Part shown: positions 1 through 8,310 of the stretch, piece after piece
How the letters are laid out: every line of letters starts with the position of its first letter
How positions within the stretch are numbered: position 1 is the stretch's first letter
Assembly (NCBI GenBank): GCA_900541965.1
Contig: UQLN01000013.1
Location: forward strand, 25,987 to 89,986
Source: an uncultured Parabacteroides sp.
GTDB taxonomy: Bacteria > Bacteroidota > Bacteroidia > Bacteroidales > Tannerellaceae
DNA length: 64,000 bases
Direction: 5' to 3'
Made by a program: the position numbers and the translations under genes
The notes under the pieces: generated by a model
Database searches by the model: none
The model's input: the letters and a program-made list of their open reading frames with translations, nothing else
What the model was told of the DNA's origin: nothing

Positions 1-311
1 CCTTGCAGATGGCCGAAGAGCAGGAATCCGTTCAACATACCTCCGGCAAGGAAAAGGAGCAGACTGACCCAACAGAAGGCATAATTGCGTACCGACCTGC
101 GGATGGTAATACTGACAGCAGAGATGATAAGCAGGAAACAAACTATGAGCAAACTGTAAGCAGCCATTTTTACCTCAGCAGGGGAACCCGTTATAGGAAT
201 GTCCAGTTCCGGTTTCTCACTGCTTGTCAGGAGTGTAAGGCCTCCCATCCCTCTGAGCAGCCCTATTACAATCATAAGGACTGAAGCGAATGTCAACCAA
301 TACTTTTTCAT
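1..311 (-). CDS. Membrane protein of unknown function, C-terminus cut by window edge
   Basis: Reading leftward from an ATG at 311-309 gives at least 103 codons with no stop before the window edge. The protein begins MKKYWLTFASVLMIVIGLL and has about three hydrophobic segments (near residues 5-25, 50-68 and 78-100), separated by a polar loop after the first and a short basic stretch (TIRRSVRN) after the second. It is therefore an inner-membrane protein. It starts 21 bp after the proB stop on the same strand and is probably co-transcribed with proB. I do not recognise the family, and the missing C-terminus limits any call. The plus strand here is also open but has no homologous look and is treated as a shadow. 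Confidence 0.6.
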   Translation of the reverse strand, partial: MKKYWLTFASVLMIVIGLLRGMGGLTLLTSSEKPELDIPITGSPAEVKMAAYSLLIVCFLLIISAVSITIRRSVRNYAFCWVSLLLFLAGGMLNGFLLFGHLQ

Positions 312-332
312 ACTCTTTACGTTTTTAGGTTA

Positions 333-1418
333 TTAATCGATATACAGATAATCGTAATGTATCAACGGCTTCATGTCGCGTTTTCCGATTAATCCGGCCG
401 CTTCACGGCTGTCGTATCCGGCACAACCGACGCCTATCTGCGTCCCGGCTTCGTTGATGATTTTTACAATATCATCTTTTTCAAAGTCACCGGCTATACG
501 TGTAACGCCGACCAACAGGATACTGGTTGCTTTCGGCCCGAGTAAAGCTTCTTCGGCTCCTTTGTTGATATGTATTTCTCCTTTGGCAAAACCTTCGGAG
601 TGTGCAATCCATTTCTTGACGCTGCTGACTGGTTTTGCCGAAGGGCGGAAACGGGTACAGACTGTTTGGCTCTCTTTTACCAGAAGTTCCGGAAGGATAT
701 TCTCTTTTTTACCGTTTGCTATGATTACGGTAATTCCTTCGTCCGCCACTTTCTGCGCGATATTGCATTTGGTCAGCATGCCGCCCCTTCCGAATGAGGA
801 CTTGCCGGTTTGTACATATTCGGACAAGTCTTCTTTTCCTCCGTCTATTTCGCGTATGACCGCAGATGACGGGTCGGTTGGATTGCCATTGTATATTCCA
901 TCTATATTACTTAATAGAATCAGTGCATCCATTCCCATCATGGTTGCAATCAACCCGGATAGCTCGTCATTGTCGGTGAACATCAGTTCTGTAACCGAAA
1001 TGGTGTCGTTTTCGTTCACGATAGGGATGACTTTATTTTCAAGCATCACCTCCATACAGTGTTTCTGGTTGAGATAATGGGTACGGCTACCGAAATTTTC
1101 TTTTGTGGTAAGAACCTGGCCGCAAGCGATTTTGTGTTCGCGGAATAGCTCAAAGTAACGGTTTATCAATTTCGCCTGTCCAACAGCAGAATAAAGCTGG
1201 CGTGCGGAAACCGGGTCTAATTTCCTGTTGGGTTTTACTTCACTGCGTCCGGATGCTACTGCTCCGGAGGATATTAAGATTACTTCTACGCCATGTCTGT
1301 GAAGCTCTGCGACCTGGTCGACCAAAGCCGACATCCGGGTAATATCCAGTGTGCCGTCTTTTCGGGTAAGTACGTTACTTCCTATTTTTACTGCTATTTT
1401 TGTAAACTGATGAGCCAT
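333..1418 (-). CDS. proB: Glutamate 5-kinase (proline biosynthesis)
   Basis: Cytoplasmic kinase that phosphorylates glutamate to glutamyl-5-phosphate, the first step of proline synthesis. The 361-residue length matches the family. The N-terminal amino-acid-kinase domain shows the nucleotide-binding motif KIGSNVL (residues 11-17) and ISSGAVASG (about 49-57). The segment IVNENDTISV, also typical of the family, follows. The last third (about 270-361) fits the C-terminal PUA domain of ProB. Feedback inhibition by proline is usual for the family but cannot be seen here. proC lies 5 kb away; proA was not found in the window. A TAnnTTTG box lies 21 bp upstream, and the first unit of an eight-unit dyad array begins just beyond it. 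Confidence 0.95.
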   Translation of the reverse strand: MAHQFTKIAVKIGSNVLTRKDGTLDITRMSALVDQVAELHRHGVEVILISSGAVASGRSEVKPNRKLDPVSARQLYSAVGQAKLINRYFELFREHKIACGQVLTTKENFGSRTHYLNQKHCMEVMLENKVIPIVNENDTISVTELMFTDNDELSGLIATMMGMDALILLSNIDGIYNGNPTDPSSAVIREIDGGKEDLSEYVQTGKSSFGRGGMLTKCNIAQKVADEGITVIIANGKKENILPELLVKESQTVCTRFRPSAKPVSSVKKWIAHSEGFAKGEIHINKGAEEALLGPKATSILLVGVTRIAGDFEKDDIVKIINEAGTQIGVGCAGYDSREAAGLIGKRDMKPLIHYDYLYID

Positions 1419-1438
1419 ATTTGTGATACTTTAATTCA

Positions 1439-1446
1439 CAAATATA
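1439..1446 (-). promoter_or_regulatory. Predicted proB -7 promoter box
   Basis: The minus strand reads TATATTTG, matching the Bacteroidetes -7 consensus TAnnTTTG, 20 bp before the proB ATG. A TTGA that could serve as the -33 element lies at 1465-1468 at roughly the expected spacing. It is also the right half of the first dyad unit of the neighbouring array, so a protein on that unit could compete with RNA polymerase. This is inference from sequence. Confidence 0.5.
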
Positions 1447-1464
1447 ATTATTTAAATCGAAATG

Positions 1465-1641
1465 TCAATCTCCCGTTTGACAACGTGTCAACCTCTCGGT
1501 TGACGCCGCCTCAATCACCCGGTTGACGATGCTTCAACCGCTCGCTTGACAACGTGTCAGACGAGGCTCTGAGGCACCGTCAGATTATACGCTGAAATGG
1601 TTTCAGATTATACACTGAAGCCGTGTCAGATTAGGCTCTGA
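1465..1641. repeat. Eight-unit array of 16-bp dyads with an exact 23-bp period
   Basis: Units start at 1465, 1488, 1511, 1534, 1557, 1580, 1603 and 1626. Each is exactly 16 bp and each gap is exactly 7 bp. Every unit begins TCA and ends TGA. Units 1-4 have the form TCAA-N8-TTGA and units 5-8 the form TCAG-N8-CTGA. The N8 centres and the 7-bp gaps vary, although the gap caacgtg occurs twice. Each unit is a partial palindrome with 4-bp perfect arms. The array fills the space between the stop of the acyl-CoA synthetase gene and the promoter of proB, both on the minus strand. It could be a multi-site operator, a string of small hairpins in RNA, or a decayed palindromic repeat cluster. It is not a CRISPR array. 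Confidence 0.85.
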
Positions 1642-1648
1642 CACGGCT
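1619..1648. other. 12-bp perfect hairpin at the end of the dyad array
   Basis: Positions 1619-1630 and 1637-1648 are perfect inverted complements around the 6-base loop ttaggc. The hairpin extends the last array unit into its flanks. It lies 28 bp beyond the acyl-CoA synthetase stop and could end that transcript, but no U-tract follows on the minus strand. Confidence 0.5.
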
Positions 1649-1676
1649 CCGTTAATTAAACAATTGCTTGTATTTC

Positions 1677-3332
1677 TTATTTGTTGTCTTTATCCCGGAT
1701 TTCCACACGGCGGATTTTCCCGCTGATTGTCTTAGGCAATTCGTCTACAAATTCGACTACGCGGGGATATTTGTAAGGAGCGGTGACCCGTTTTACATGG
1801 TCCTGAAGTTCCTTAACCAGTTCGTTTCCTGCTTTGTCTTTATAATCTTTGGCAAGTACGATTGTCGCTTTTACGACCTGTCCGCGTATTTCATCCGGAA
1901 CACCGGTGATGGCACATTCAACAACAGCAGGGTGGGTCATCAATGCGCTTTCCACTTCAAACGGTCCGATACGGTAGCCTGAACTTTTGATGACATCATC
2001 CGCACGGCCAACGAACCATAGGTAACCATCTTCATCACGCCATGCTACATCTCCTGTGTAATATAATCCGTCGTGCCATGCTTCATGGGTACGTTCGGCA
2101 TCCCGGTAATATTCCTTGAACAGACCGATCGGTTTGCCTTTGGTAGTATGGATAACGATTTGTCCTTGTTCGCCATCTTCGGCACGAGTTCCGTCCGGAC
2201 GCAACAAGTCTACTTCGTATTGGGGATTGGGGACACCCATGGAACCCGGTTTCGGTTCCATCCATGGGAAAGTGGCTACTGTCAGTGTCGTTTCTGTCTG
2301 TCCGAATCCTTCCATCAGTTTGATACCGGTCAGCTTATAGAATGTATCAAATACGGCAGGGTTCAACGCTTCTCCCGCAATCGTACAATATTGTAAGGAA
2401 GAAAGGTCGTATTTGCTGATGTCTTCTTTGATGAGGAAACGGAAAATGGTTGGAGGTGCGCATAAAGACGTAATCCGGTAATCCTGTATCATCTGTAGCA
2501 TATCGGCAGGTGTAAACTTCTCGTGGTCGTATACGAAAACGGTAGCGCCGGCAATCCATTGTCCGTATAGTTTGCCCCACACGGCTTTACCCCATCCGGT
2601 ATCGGCAATTGTGAGGTGCAGGCTGTCTTTGTGCAGGTTATGCCAGAAACTTCCGGTTACGATATGTCCTAACGGGTAGGTGAAGTCGTGGGCTACCATT
2701 TTAGGATTCCCGGTAGTTCCGGATGTGAAGTACATTAATGAAATATCATCATTGCTGTTCGGATGCGAAGGACGTACGAATGGAGCCGCATTTTCTATTC
2801 CTTTCTGGAAGTTTTCAAATCCTTCGGGATATTGGGGGCCTACGGAAACAACCGTTTTTATGGTAGGCGAATCCGGTAATGCATCGATGATATGTTTGGT
2901 TATTACTTCTTCGCCCGCACAAACAACCATTTTTATATCTGCTGCATTCGCCCGGTATACGATATCTTTTTTTGTAAGCAAATGGGTCGCAGGAATTACT
3001 ACGGCTCCCAGTTTATGGAGAGCTATGATAGAAAACCAGAACTCATACCGGCGTTTCAATATTAACATGACCATATCGCCATGTCCGATGCCAAGAGACT
3101 GGAAGTAGGAAGCAGTCTGGTCGGTATATTTTTTCAGGTCGGCAAATGTAAAGTCGATATGTTCGCCCTGGTCGTTAGTCCAGCATAATGCTTTTTTGTC
3201 GGGCTCTTCGGCAGCCCAGGCATCTACCACATCATATCCGAAATTGAAATTTTCCGGAACTTTGATTTTGAAATTCTTTATGAAATCTTCCTGCGACGTG
3301 AAAGTCGTTTGTTCTATAAATCGTTCTAACAT
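1677..3332 (-). CDS. AMP-forming acyl-CoA synthetase
   Basis: The enzyme activates a carboxylic acid with ATP through an acyl-adenylate and transfers it to CoA, in the cytoplasm. At 551 residues it has the full ANL-superfamily layout. The P-loop-like motif YFTSGTTGNPKM lies near residues 202-213, GFGQTE near 342-347, the hinge motif YYTGDVAWRDEDGY near 422-435, and the C-terminal catalytic lysine in PKTISGKIRR near 533-542. It resembles the acetyl/medium-chain acyl-CoA synthetase branch common in Bacteroidetes; the substrate cannot be read from sequence. The gene starts 10 bp after an XRE-cupin regulator, so the two probably form an operon and the regulator may sense the acid or its product. 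Confidence 0.9.
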   Translation of the reverse strand: MLERFIEQTTFTSQEDFIKNFKIKVPENFNFGYDVVDAWAAEEPDKKALCWTNDQGEHIDFTFADLKKYTDQTASYFQSLGIGHGDMVMLILKRRYEFWFSIIALHKLGAVVIPATHLLTKKDIVYRANAADIKMVVCAGEEVITKHIIDALPDSPTIKTVVSVGPQYPEGFENFQKGIENAAPFVRPSHPNSNDDISLMYFTSGTTGNPKMVAHDFTYPLGHIVTGSFWHNLHKDSLHLTIADTGWGKAVWGKLYGQWIAGATVFVYDHEKFTPADMLQMIQDYRITSLCAPPTIFRFLIKEDISKYDLSSLQYCTIAGEALNPAVFDTFYKLTGIKLMEGFGQTETTLTVATFPWMEPKPGSMGVPNPQYEVDLLRPDGTRAEDGEQGQIVIHTTKGKPIGLFKEYYRDAERTHEAWHDGLYYTGDVAWRDEDGYLWFVGRADDVIKSSGYRIGPFEVESALMTHPAVVECAITGVPDEIRGQVVKATIVLAKDYKDKAGNELVKELQDHVKRVTAPYKYPRVVEFVDELPKTISGKIRRVEIRDKDNK

Positions 3333-3342
3333 TTTTCTTGCA

Positions 3343-3897
3343 TTATAAAATTATAGCCAGGAAACTAACTTTTTCTCCGTCCAGGGCTTTCATGCCATGG
3401 GGCAGTTCGGAATTGAAATAGATGCTGTCTCCTTCTTCCAGTATGAGTTCTTTATTATTTATCTGTATAAGCATTCTGCCTTTCAATACCAGATTGTATT
3501 CTTGTCCGGGATGGGAATTCAGATAAACAGGGGTGTTTTCGTCATTGGGATGAACGGTTACCATGAACGGATCTGCCTTACGGCCGGCGAAACCGGCTGC
3601 CAGCGACTGGTATTTATAGGCTTTGGTGCGTTCTACGGCGATGCCTTTACCTTTACGGGTGATAAAATAACTGCTCATTTTAGGTTCGTCGCCGAACATC
3701 AGGGTGGTTAATTCTACTCCGTATGCTTGCGAAATCTGATGTAATACACTTACCGAAATATCCACAGTACCGCTTTCCAGTTCCAGATACTGTCCGGGAG
3801 TGAGGTTACAAACCTTGGCAATTTCTTCCGGCGTTATTTCCAACGCATCCCGAAGACCGGCCAAACGCTCCGCTATTTGTTTTATCTGTTCGTTCAT
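3343..3897 (-). CDS. XRE-family transcriptional regulator with C-terminal cupin domain
   Basis: This 184-residue DNA-binding protein has a helix-turn-helix near residues 10-65 (ALEITPEEIAKVCNLTPGQY then SVLHQISQAYGVELTTLM). A cupin beta-barrel spans about 110-184 and includes NSHPGQEYNLVLKGRMLIQI and EEGDSIYFNSELPHG. In this family the cupin senses a small molecule and the HTH binds the promoter of the adjacent gene. It is immediately upstream of, and likely co-transcribed with, the acyl-CoA synthetase, a pairing I know from other Bacteroidetes. Autoregulation is plausible but not shown. The ligand is unknown. Confidence 0.88.
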   Translation of the reverse strand: MNEQIKQIAERLAGLRDALEITPEEIAKVCNLTPGQYLELESGTVDISVSVLHQISQAYGVELTTLMFGDEPKMSSYFITRKGKGIAVERTKAYKYQSLAAGFAGRKADPFMVTVHPNDENTPVYLNSHPGQEYNLVLKGRMLIQINNKELILEEGDSIYFNSELPHGMKALDGEKVSFLAIIL

Positions 3898-4059
3898 CTT
3901 CTTGATTATTATATTTAAGATGCGCCAAAGATAAAAATAAAAAGCAAAATGACTAAGAAAAGAGAAAAGGAATGTTAGAATGAAACTTTTGAGGGGATAA
4001 ATGCCGCAAATATCCGGATGAAATTCCTAAGTGTGAAGTTTTTAAATAAACTAAATGTA

Positions 4060-4067
4060 TATATTTG
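4060..4067 (+). promoter_or_regulatory. Predicted mscL -7 promoter box
   Basis: TATATTTG matches TAnnTTTG and lies 26 bp before the mscL ATG. No clear -33 TTTG was found at the right distance. Confidence 0.5.
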
Positions 4068-4093
4068 CAGTTATATTGTAAAAAGTAATAGTT

Positions 4094-4516
4094 ATGGGGA
4101 ATATATTGCAAGAGTTTAAGCAATTTGCCATGCGTGGTAATGTAATCGACATGGCTGTGGGTATCATCATCGGTGGTGCTTTTGGGAAGATTGTTTCTTC
4201 TGTAGTGGGTGATTTGATAATGCCGGCTGTCGGTTTACTGGTAGGTGGCGTTAACTTTACTGATTTGAAAATTGTGCTGAAACAGGCTGTTATGGAAGGG
4301 GATAAAGTAGTAGCTCCTGCCGTTTCTATTAATTATGGTAATTTTTTGCAGGTGACTTTTGATTTTATCATTGTTGCCTTTGCCATTTTTATGTTGGTAA
4401 AAGCTATCAATTCGCTGAATCGCAAGAAAGAAGAAGCTCCGGCCGCTCCGGCTCCGCCCCCTGCGGATGTACAATTGCTTACCGAGATTCGGGATTTGCT
4501 GAAAGAGAAAGAATAA
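4094..4516 (+). CDS. mscL: Large-conductance mechanosensitive channel MscL
   Basis: Inner-membrane channel that opens under extreme membrane tension and releases solutes during hypo-osmotic shock. At 140 residues it has the normal family length. The N-terminal amphipathic helix (LQEFKQFAMRGNVIDMAVG) is followed by TM1 (about 18-45), a periplasmic loop, TM2 (about 74-96) and a C-terminal cytoplasmic helix (LLTEIRDLLKEKE). An Ala/Pro-rich linker (about 107-122) precedes that helix. It is a single-gene unit with its own promoter box and a strong terminator 8 bp after the stop. Confidence 0.97.
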   Translation: MGNILQEFKQFAMRGNVIDMAVGIIIGGAFGKIVSSVVGDLIMPAVGLLVGGVNFTDLKIVLKQAVMEGDKVVAPAVSINYGNFLQVTFDFIIVAFAIFMLVKAINSLNRKKEEAPAAPAPPPADVQLLTEIRDLLKEKE

Positions 4517-4524
4517 TCCATAGT

Positions 4525-4555
4525 AAAAAGGATGTCATAAAATGGCATCCTTTTT
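4525..4555 (+). terminator. Intrinsic terminator of mscL
   Basis: A 9-bp stem (ggatgtcat / atggcatcc, one G-U pair) with an AAA loop is followed by a run of seven T. Flanking A and T runs lengthen the stem. Confidence 0.85.
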
Positions 4556-4577
4556 TTATATGGGATGACTATTTGTT

Positions 4578-4585
4578 TATATTTG
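4578..4585 (+). promoter_or_regulatory. Predicted promoter box of the BamE-like lipoprotein gene
   Basis: TATATTTG fits TAnnTTTG, 34 bp before the ATG at 4620 and just after the mscL terminator. Confidence 0.45.
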
Positions 4586-4619
4586 CAACTATCAATAAAC
4601 CTATGTAATACTTACCGAT

Positions 4620-4946
4620 ATGATAAAGACTTTATTACTCCCTCTTATTTCGATATGTATGTTTGTGTCCTGCGGTTCGACCAGGTTGATGAATGAGTGG
4701 AATGCAGATAAAAACATGCAAAAGGTAAAAATAGGCATGACGAAAGATGAAATAATTTCCCTTATGGGGCAGACATATAAAGTTATGGAAGCACGGGAAA
4801 CTCCAGACGAGCACATAGAAGTGCTTGGCTATGTAGATGCCCAGGAAGGTATTTACCGGCTTCGACTTATAAATGAAAAACTGACAGAATGGGATTACAT
4901 CCTTCCCCCGGCCCACAGGTACAAGGATAATGGTACTAAAGACTAA
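4620..4946 (+). CDS. Small SmpA/OmlA (BamE-like) lipoprotein
   Basis: This 108-residue lipoprotein has the signal peptide MIKTLLLPLISICMFVS with lipobox FVSC, so Cys18 would be lipidated. The segment VKIGMTKDEIISLMGQTYKV (about 36-55) is the typical helix of the SmpA/OmlA fold, also seen in BamE and in small beta-lactamase-inhibitor-like lipoproteins. The strands that follow (YVDAQEGIYRLRLINEKLTEW) complete the compact domain. Family members attach to the outer membrane and help stabilise envelope complexes. A specific role in the BAM complex here is unproven, since many Bacteroidetes paralogs exist. The gene stands alone between mscL and the convergent exporter gene. Confidence 0.7.
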   Translation: MIKTLLLPLISICMFVSCGSTRLMNEWNADKNMQKVKIGMTKDEIISLMGQTYKVMEARETPDEHIEVLGYVDAQEGIYRLRLINEKLTEWDYILPPAHRYKDNGTKD

Positions 4947-4985
4947 TTGGGTCTGCCCGGATTAATGTCATTAAATAACCGGCAA

Positions 4986-5999
4986 TCAGGTAGGTTTGCG
5001 ATCCAGATATTGCTCTTTGAATATGTTGAAACATAAAAGGAAGATGGAAATCAGTAACGGCCCGAATATAATCCCCATAAAACCGAATAGGGACAGTCCG
5101 ATAATAACCCCGAAGATGGTGATAAGAGGATGAATATCCGCCATCTTTTTTTGCAGGACAAAACGAACCAGGTTGTCGATATTGGTTATGATGACAAGTG
5201 CATAAACGGTTAATCCTAACGCGTTAATCCAGTCGCCTGTCAGAGCCATATAGAGTGCCAGAGGCGCCCATATCAATGCCGTTCCGACAATTGGAATGAT
5301 AGTCGCCAAACAGGTAAGGAAACCGAACAGGAAGGGACTGGGTACATTGAATATCCAATATCCGAGTAAAGCGATTAATCCCTGGATAACAGCCAGCAAC
5401 GGAATACCAATGGCATTGGAGGTCACTATCAGGTTGATTTCTCTCAGGACATGATTTTTATTCGCTTCGCTGAAAGGAAGAATGCTGTAGAAGTATTGTT
5501 CCATTTTTCTTCCGCCTATCAGCATAAAGTATAAAACTAAAATTAAGACTGCCACATTAAAGGCAAAACCGCTGATGCCGCCCATCAATGTTTGTCCGAT
5601 TTTGGGTAAAGTCGATACGGCAGACATTATATTGGAGGTGTCTAACACATCGAAACCTGTATGTGCTTTCACTAATGAAGCGATGTGCTCGGCTGATTTT
5701 ATCAGTTCCGTAGGATTGAGGTTGATGTTTTGCAATTTATTAATCAGTAGCCAGACCGCTAATGTCAATGGGATGAGAAAACACAATATTGTTTCAAGTA
5801 ACAGGAGTAGGGCTACCAGGCTTGGCCGCCAGTTTTTCTGTTCTGTCAGGTAAAACATTTGTTTTCTGACTAATATATAAATTGTAAAAGCACCTAATAT
5901 GCCCCCTAAAAAAGGAACGGATTCTATAAATAAGATAATACCCAGCATGATAAGGATTGTGACAAGAGAGTATTTCCAGTATTTTTCTTTTTCGCCCAT
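4986..5999 (-). CDS. AI-2E family transporter (YhhT/PerM-type exporter)
   Basis: Polytopic inner-membrane protein of 337 residues with hydrophobic segments near residues 12-45, 60-85, 150-165, 200-225, 228-250, 255-275 and 300-325. This is the usual AI-2E/PerM arrangement, with a soluble stretch near 85-145 (LNPTELIKSAEHIASLVKAH). Late helices contain GFLTCLATIIPIVGTALIW, close to the family signature with its conserved proline and glycines. The family includes autoinducer-2 exporters and Na+/H+ antiporters, so the substrate is not inferred. It stops 40 bp from the convergent lipoprotein gene. Confidence 0.85.
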   Translation of the reverse strand: MGEKEKYWKYSLVTILIMLGIILFIESVPFLGGILGAFTIYILVRKQMFYLTEQKNWRPSLVALLLLLETILCFLIPLTLAVWLLINKLQNINLNPTELIKSAEHIASLVKAHTGFDVLDTSNIMSAVSTLPKIGQTLMGGISGFAFNVAVLILVLYFMLIGGRKMEQYFYSILPFSEANKNHVLREINLIVTSNAIGIPLLAVIQGLIALLGYWIFNVPSPFLFGFLTCLATIIPIVGTALIWAPLALYMALTGDWINALGLTVYALVIITNIDNLVRFVLQKKMADIHPLITIFGVIIGLSLFGFMGIIFGPLLISIFLLCFNIFKEQYLDRKPT

Positions 6000-6089
6000 G
6001 TTGTTCTTCTGATGTTTTTAATTGTTCTTGTATAATAATAACAAAAAGAACAGATGCTTGTTTATCTCACAATCCGGTTTTCTACAACT

Positions 6090-6896
6090 TTATTTGCTGG
6101 CTTTCAACCCCCGTATTACAGAAGAAGTAAAACCGGAAAGCTCCATCTCGTTCAAACCCTTAATGGTGATACCTCCCGGAGTCGTTACTTTGTCGATTTC
6201 CATTTCGGGATTGCTTTTGTTTTCCAATAGCAGGTCTACGGCTCCTTTTACGGTATGTACTACGATTTCCTGTGCTTGTTTAGGGTAAAAACCTAATTCA
6301 ACACCACCTTCGATGGCGGCACGAATATAACGTAGGGCAAAAGCTATACCGCTGGAAGCTAATGCTGTACCGGCTGCCATTAACCGCTCTTCCACCAGCA
6401 TGGCATTACCCAGTTCATTAAATATACGGATCACTAAATCGATTTGTTCCGGCGAAGCATTCCGGGCGGCGACAAAAGTCATGCTGCTTAGTACTTCGAT
6501 AGCCGTATTAGGCATGATACGGAAAATAGTAGGGGTAACGAAACAGTCGTCGAATCCCATATTTTTAGTCAGGTAGGTCTCCAATGTGTCGAATGTAATG
6601 CCCGCTGCCACGGATACAATAATCTGTTTATCGTAGTTCAGTACCCCTTTTATCTGGTCGATGACTTCTTCCACACGCCAGGGCTTGACAGCTATAATGA
6701 TGATATCGGCGTTTTTAACCGCTTCTGTATTATCCAATGAGGTGATGAAGTCGGGATTAACGGCTTTTACTTTATCCAAACTTTCCTGAGTGTGGAATGT
6801 ACATGTGATATCGGAGGCTTTAAAAATATGTCCTTTTGCTAACCCGCGGGCAATAGCTCCACCGATATTACCTGTTCCTATAATTGTAATTTTCAT
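6090..6896 (-). CDS. proC: Pyrroline-5-carboxylate reductase
   Basis: Cytoplasmic NAD(P)H-dependent enzyme for the last step of proline synthesis. The 268-residue length is normal. The Rossmann motif IIGTGNIGGAIARGL lies at residues 4-18. The core segments ADIIIIAVKP (about 64-73) and VSVAAGITFDTLE are family hallmarks. The C-terminal dimerisation domain contains SSGIAFALRYIRAAIEGGVELG and the conserved VTTPGGITIKGLNEMELSG. It forms a proline-biosynthesis pair with proB 5 kb away, though they are not in one operon. It is transcribed divergently from the C1 peptidase gene. Confidence 0.95.
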   Translation of the reverse strand: MKITIIGTGNIGGAIARGLAKGHIFKASDITCTFHTQESLDKVKAVNPDFITSLDNTEAVKNADIIIIAVKPWRVEEVIDQIKGVLNYDKQIIVSVAAGITFDTLETYLTKNMGFDDCFVTPTIFRIMPNTAIEVLSSMTFVAARNASPEQIDLVIRIFNELGNAMLVEERLMAAGTALASSGIAFALRYIRAAIEGGVELGFYPKQAQEIVVHTVKGAVDLLLENKSNPEMEIDKVTTPGGITIKGLNEMELSGFTSSVIRGLKASK

Positions 6897-6948
6897 AAAA
6901 ACGCTTTTTAATGTATCATTTATTAAATTATTTCGTCTTAATAGGCAA

Positions 6949-6956
6949 CAAATGTA
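6949..6956 (-). promoter_or_regulatory. Predicted proC -7 promoter box
   Basis: The minus strand reads TACATTTG, matching TAnnTTTG, about 52 bp before the proC ATG. It is back to back with the C1 peptidase promoter box. Confidence 0.45.
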
Positions 6957-6988
6957 AATAAAATAATCGTATCTCTGGATTGCTTTTG

Positions 6989-6996
6989 TATCTTTG
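6989..6996 (+). promoter_or_regulatory. Predicted promoter box of the C1 peptidase gene
   Basis: TATCTTTG fits TAnnTTTG, 32 bp before the ATG at 7029. Confidence 0.5.
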
Positions 6997-7028
6997 CTGT
7001 CAGATTGCTAAACTAAAAATAAAATAAG

Positions 7029-8213
7029 ATGAAGAAACTTTTACTGCCTGTTTTAATGCTGGCTTGCACACTCACTACAGTTGGTGCACAGGATAACGGA
7101 GAGTATGTATTTACTCCTGTTAAAGAATTAAAGATTACCCCGGTGAAAAATCAAAGCCGTACCGGTACTTGTTGGTGTTTTTCAACAATGAGCTTTTTGG
7201 AGTCCGAATTGTTACGCCAGGGAAAAGGTGAATACGATTTGTCTGAAATGTTTATTGTAAGCCATTCTTACAAAGATAAGGCTGATAAGTTCGTGCGTTT
7301 GCATGGAAAGTTGAACTTCGCACAGGGTGGTTCTTTCGAAGATGTATTGTACGCTTGGAAACATTACGGAATTGTTCCGGAAAGTGTAATGACTGGCTTG
7401 CAGTATGGTGAAGAACAACATGCACACAGTGAGATGGAAAGTGCAGCAACAGCTTATGTAAATGCAATCATCAAAAACCGGAATGGTAAACTTTCTCCTG
7501 TTTGGAAAAAGGGTTTCGACGGTATTATCGATGCATATTTGGGGGAACTTCCTGAAACATTTACATACAATGGAAAGGAATATACTCCGATGAGTTTTGC
7601 TAAGGAATTAGGAATTAATGCGGACGATTATGTATCCCTGACTTCATATACTCACCACCCGTTCTATTCTAAATTCGCAATTGAAGTGGAAGATAACTGG
7701 CGTTGGGCAGATTCTTACAATTTGCCGTTGAATGAATTTATGGAAGTATTCGATAATGCAATCAACAATGGCTATTCTATTGCATGGGGTTCGGATGTCA
7801 GCGAAAAAGGGTTTACACGGAATGGTGTAGCTGTGGTTCCGGATATTAAAACAATGGAAACAGCGGGTTCGGACCAAGACAGATGGGTAGGATTAAGCCG
7901 TGCGGAAAAAGATGCGGAAATCAGAAAGATGCTCGAAAAACCTTGCAAAGAATTAACAATCACTCAGGAAATGCGTCAGAAAGATTATGACAACTATCAG
8001 ACAACTGACGACCATGGTATGCATATTTACGGTATTGCAAAAGATCAGACCGGTAAGAAATTCTATATGGTGAAGAATTCTTGGGGTACTGATAATAAAT
8101 ATAAAGGTACATGGTATGCTTCCGAAGCATTTGTTGCTTATAAGACTATGAATATCGTTGTTCATAAAGATGCGCTGCCTAAAGCAATTAAAGCTAAATT
8201 AGGTATCAAATAA
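7029..8213 (+). CDS. Secreted C1-family (PepC/bleomycin-hydrolase-like) cysteine aminopeptidase
   Basis: This 394-residue papain-fold peptidase has a signal peptide (residues 1-20, cleavage near VGAQ), so it acts in the periplasm or outside the cell. The catalytic cysteine is Cys48 in TGTCWCFS, with the oxyanion glutamine in KNQSRTGTC just before. The histidine is His332 in DDHGMHIYG and the asparagine is Asn350 in KNSWGT. The large insertion between the Cys and His halves is typical of the C1B subfamily rather than small papain enzymes. The family trims N-terminal residues from peptides. The gene stands alone with its own promoter box and a strong terminator. Confidence 0.92.
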   Translation: MKKLLLPVLMLACTLTTVGAQDNGEYVFTPVKELKITPVKNQSRTGTCWCFSTMSFLESELLRQGKGEYDLSEMFIVSHSYKDKADKFVRLHGKLNFAQGGSFEDVLYAWKHYGIVPESVMTGLQYGEEQHAHSEMESAATAYVNAIIKNRNGKLSPVWKKGFDGIIDAYLGELPETFTYNGKEYTPMSFAKELGINADDYVSLTSYTHHPFYSKFAIEVEDNWRWADSYNLPLNEFMEVFDNAINNGYSIAWGSDVSEKGFTRNGVAVVPDIKTMETAGSDQDRWVGLSRAEKDAEIRKMLEKPCKELTITQEMRQKDYDNYQTTDDHGMHIYGIAKDQTGKKFYMVKNSWGTDNKYKGTWYASEAFVAYKTMNIVVHKDALPKAIKAKLGIK

Positions 8214-8241
8214 GTACAAATAGGAACAAAGCGAAATAAAG

Positions 8242-8276
8242 AAGAGGCTCCCCTGAATGGATTGAGGGAGCCTCTT
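8242..8276 (+). terminator. Intrinsic terminator of the C1 peptidase gene
   Basis: A perfect 11-bp stem (aagaggctccc / gggagcctctt) with a 13-base loop is followed by a short T run. It can also act on the opposite strand for the convergent lipoprotein gene. Confidence 0.85.
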
Positions 8277-8310
8277 TGAGTTTATACAAAGATGTGTTTA
8301 AGAGGTTTGG

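Noticed and set aside
3..284. Plus-strand open frame of 93 codons at the window start
   Set aside because: It is hydrophilic with no recognisable family, while the opposite strand gives a sensible three-TM membrane protein directly downstream of proB.
373..1077. Long plus-strand frame of 234 codons opposite proB
   Set aside because: It lies wholly within proB on the opposite strand, has biased composition and no family features, and is a shadow of the real gene.
1465..1641. Possible CRISPR array
   Set aside because: The repeated units are only 16 bp with variable centres, the gaps are 7 bp, and no cas genes are present. The strict 23-bp period belongs to short dyads, not repeat-spacer units.
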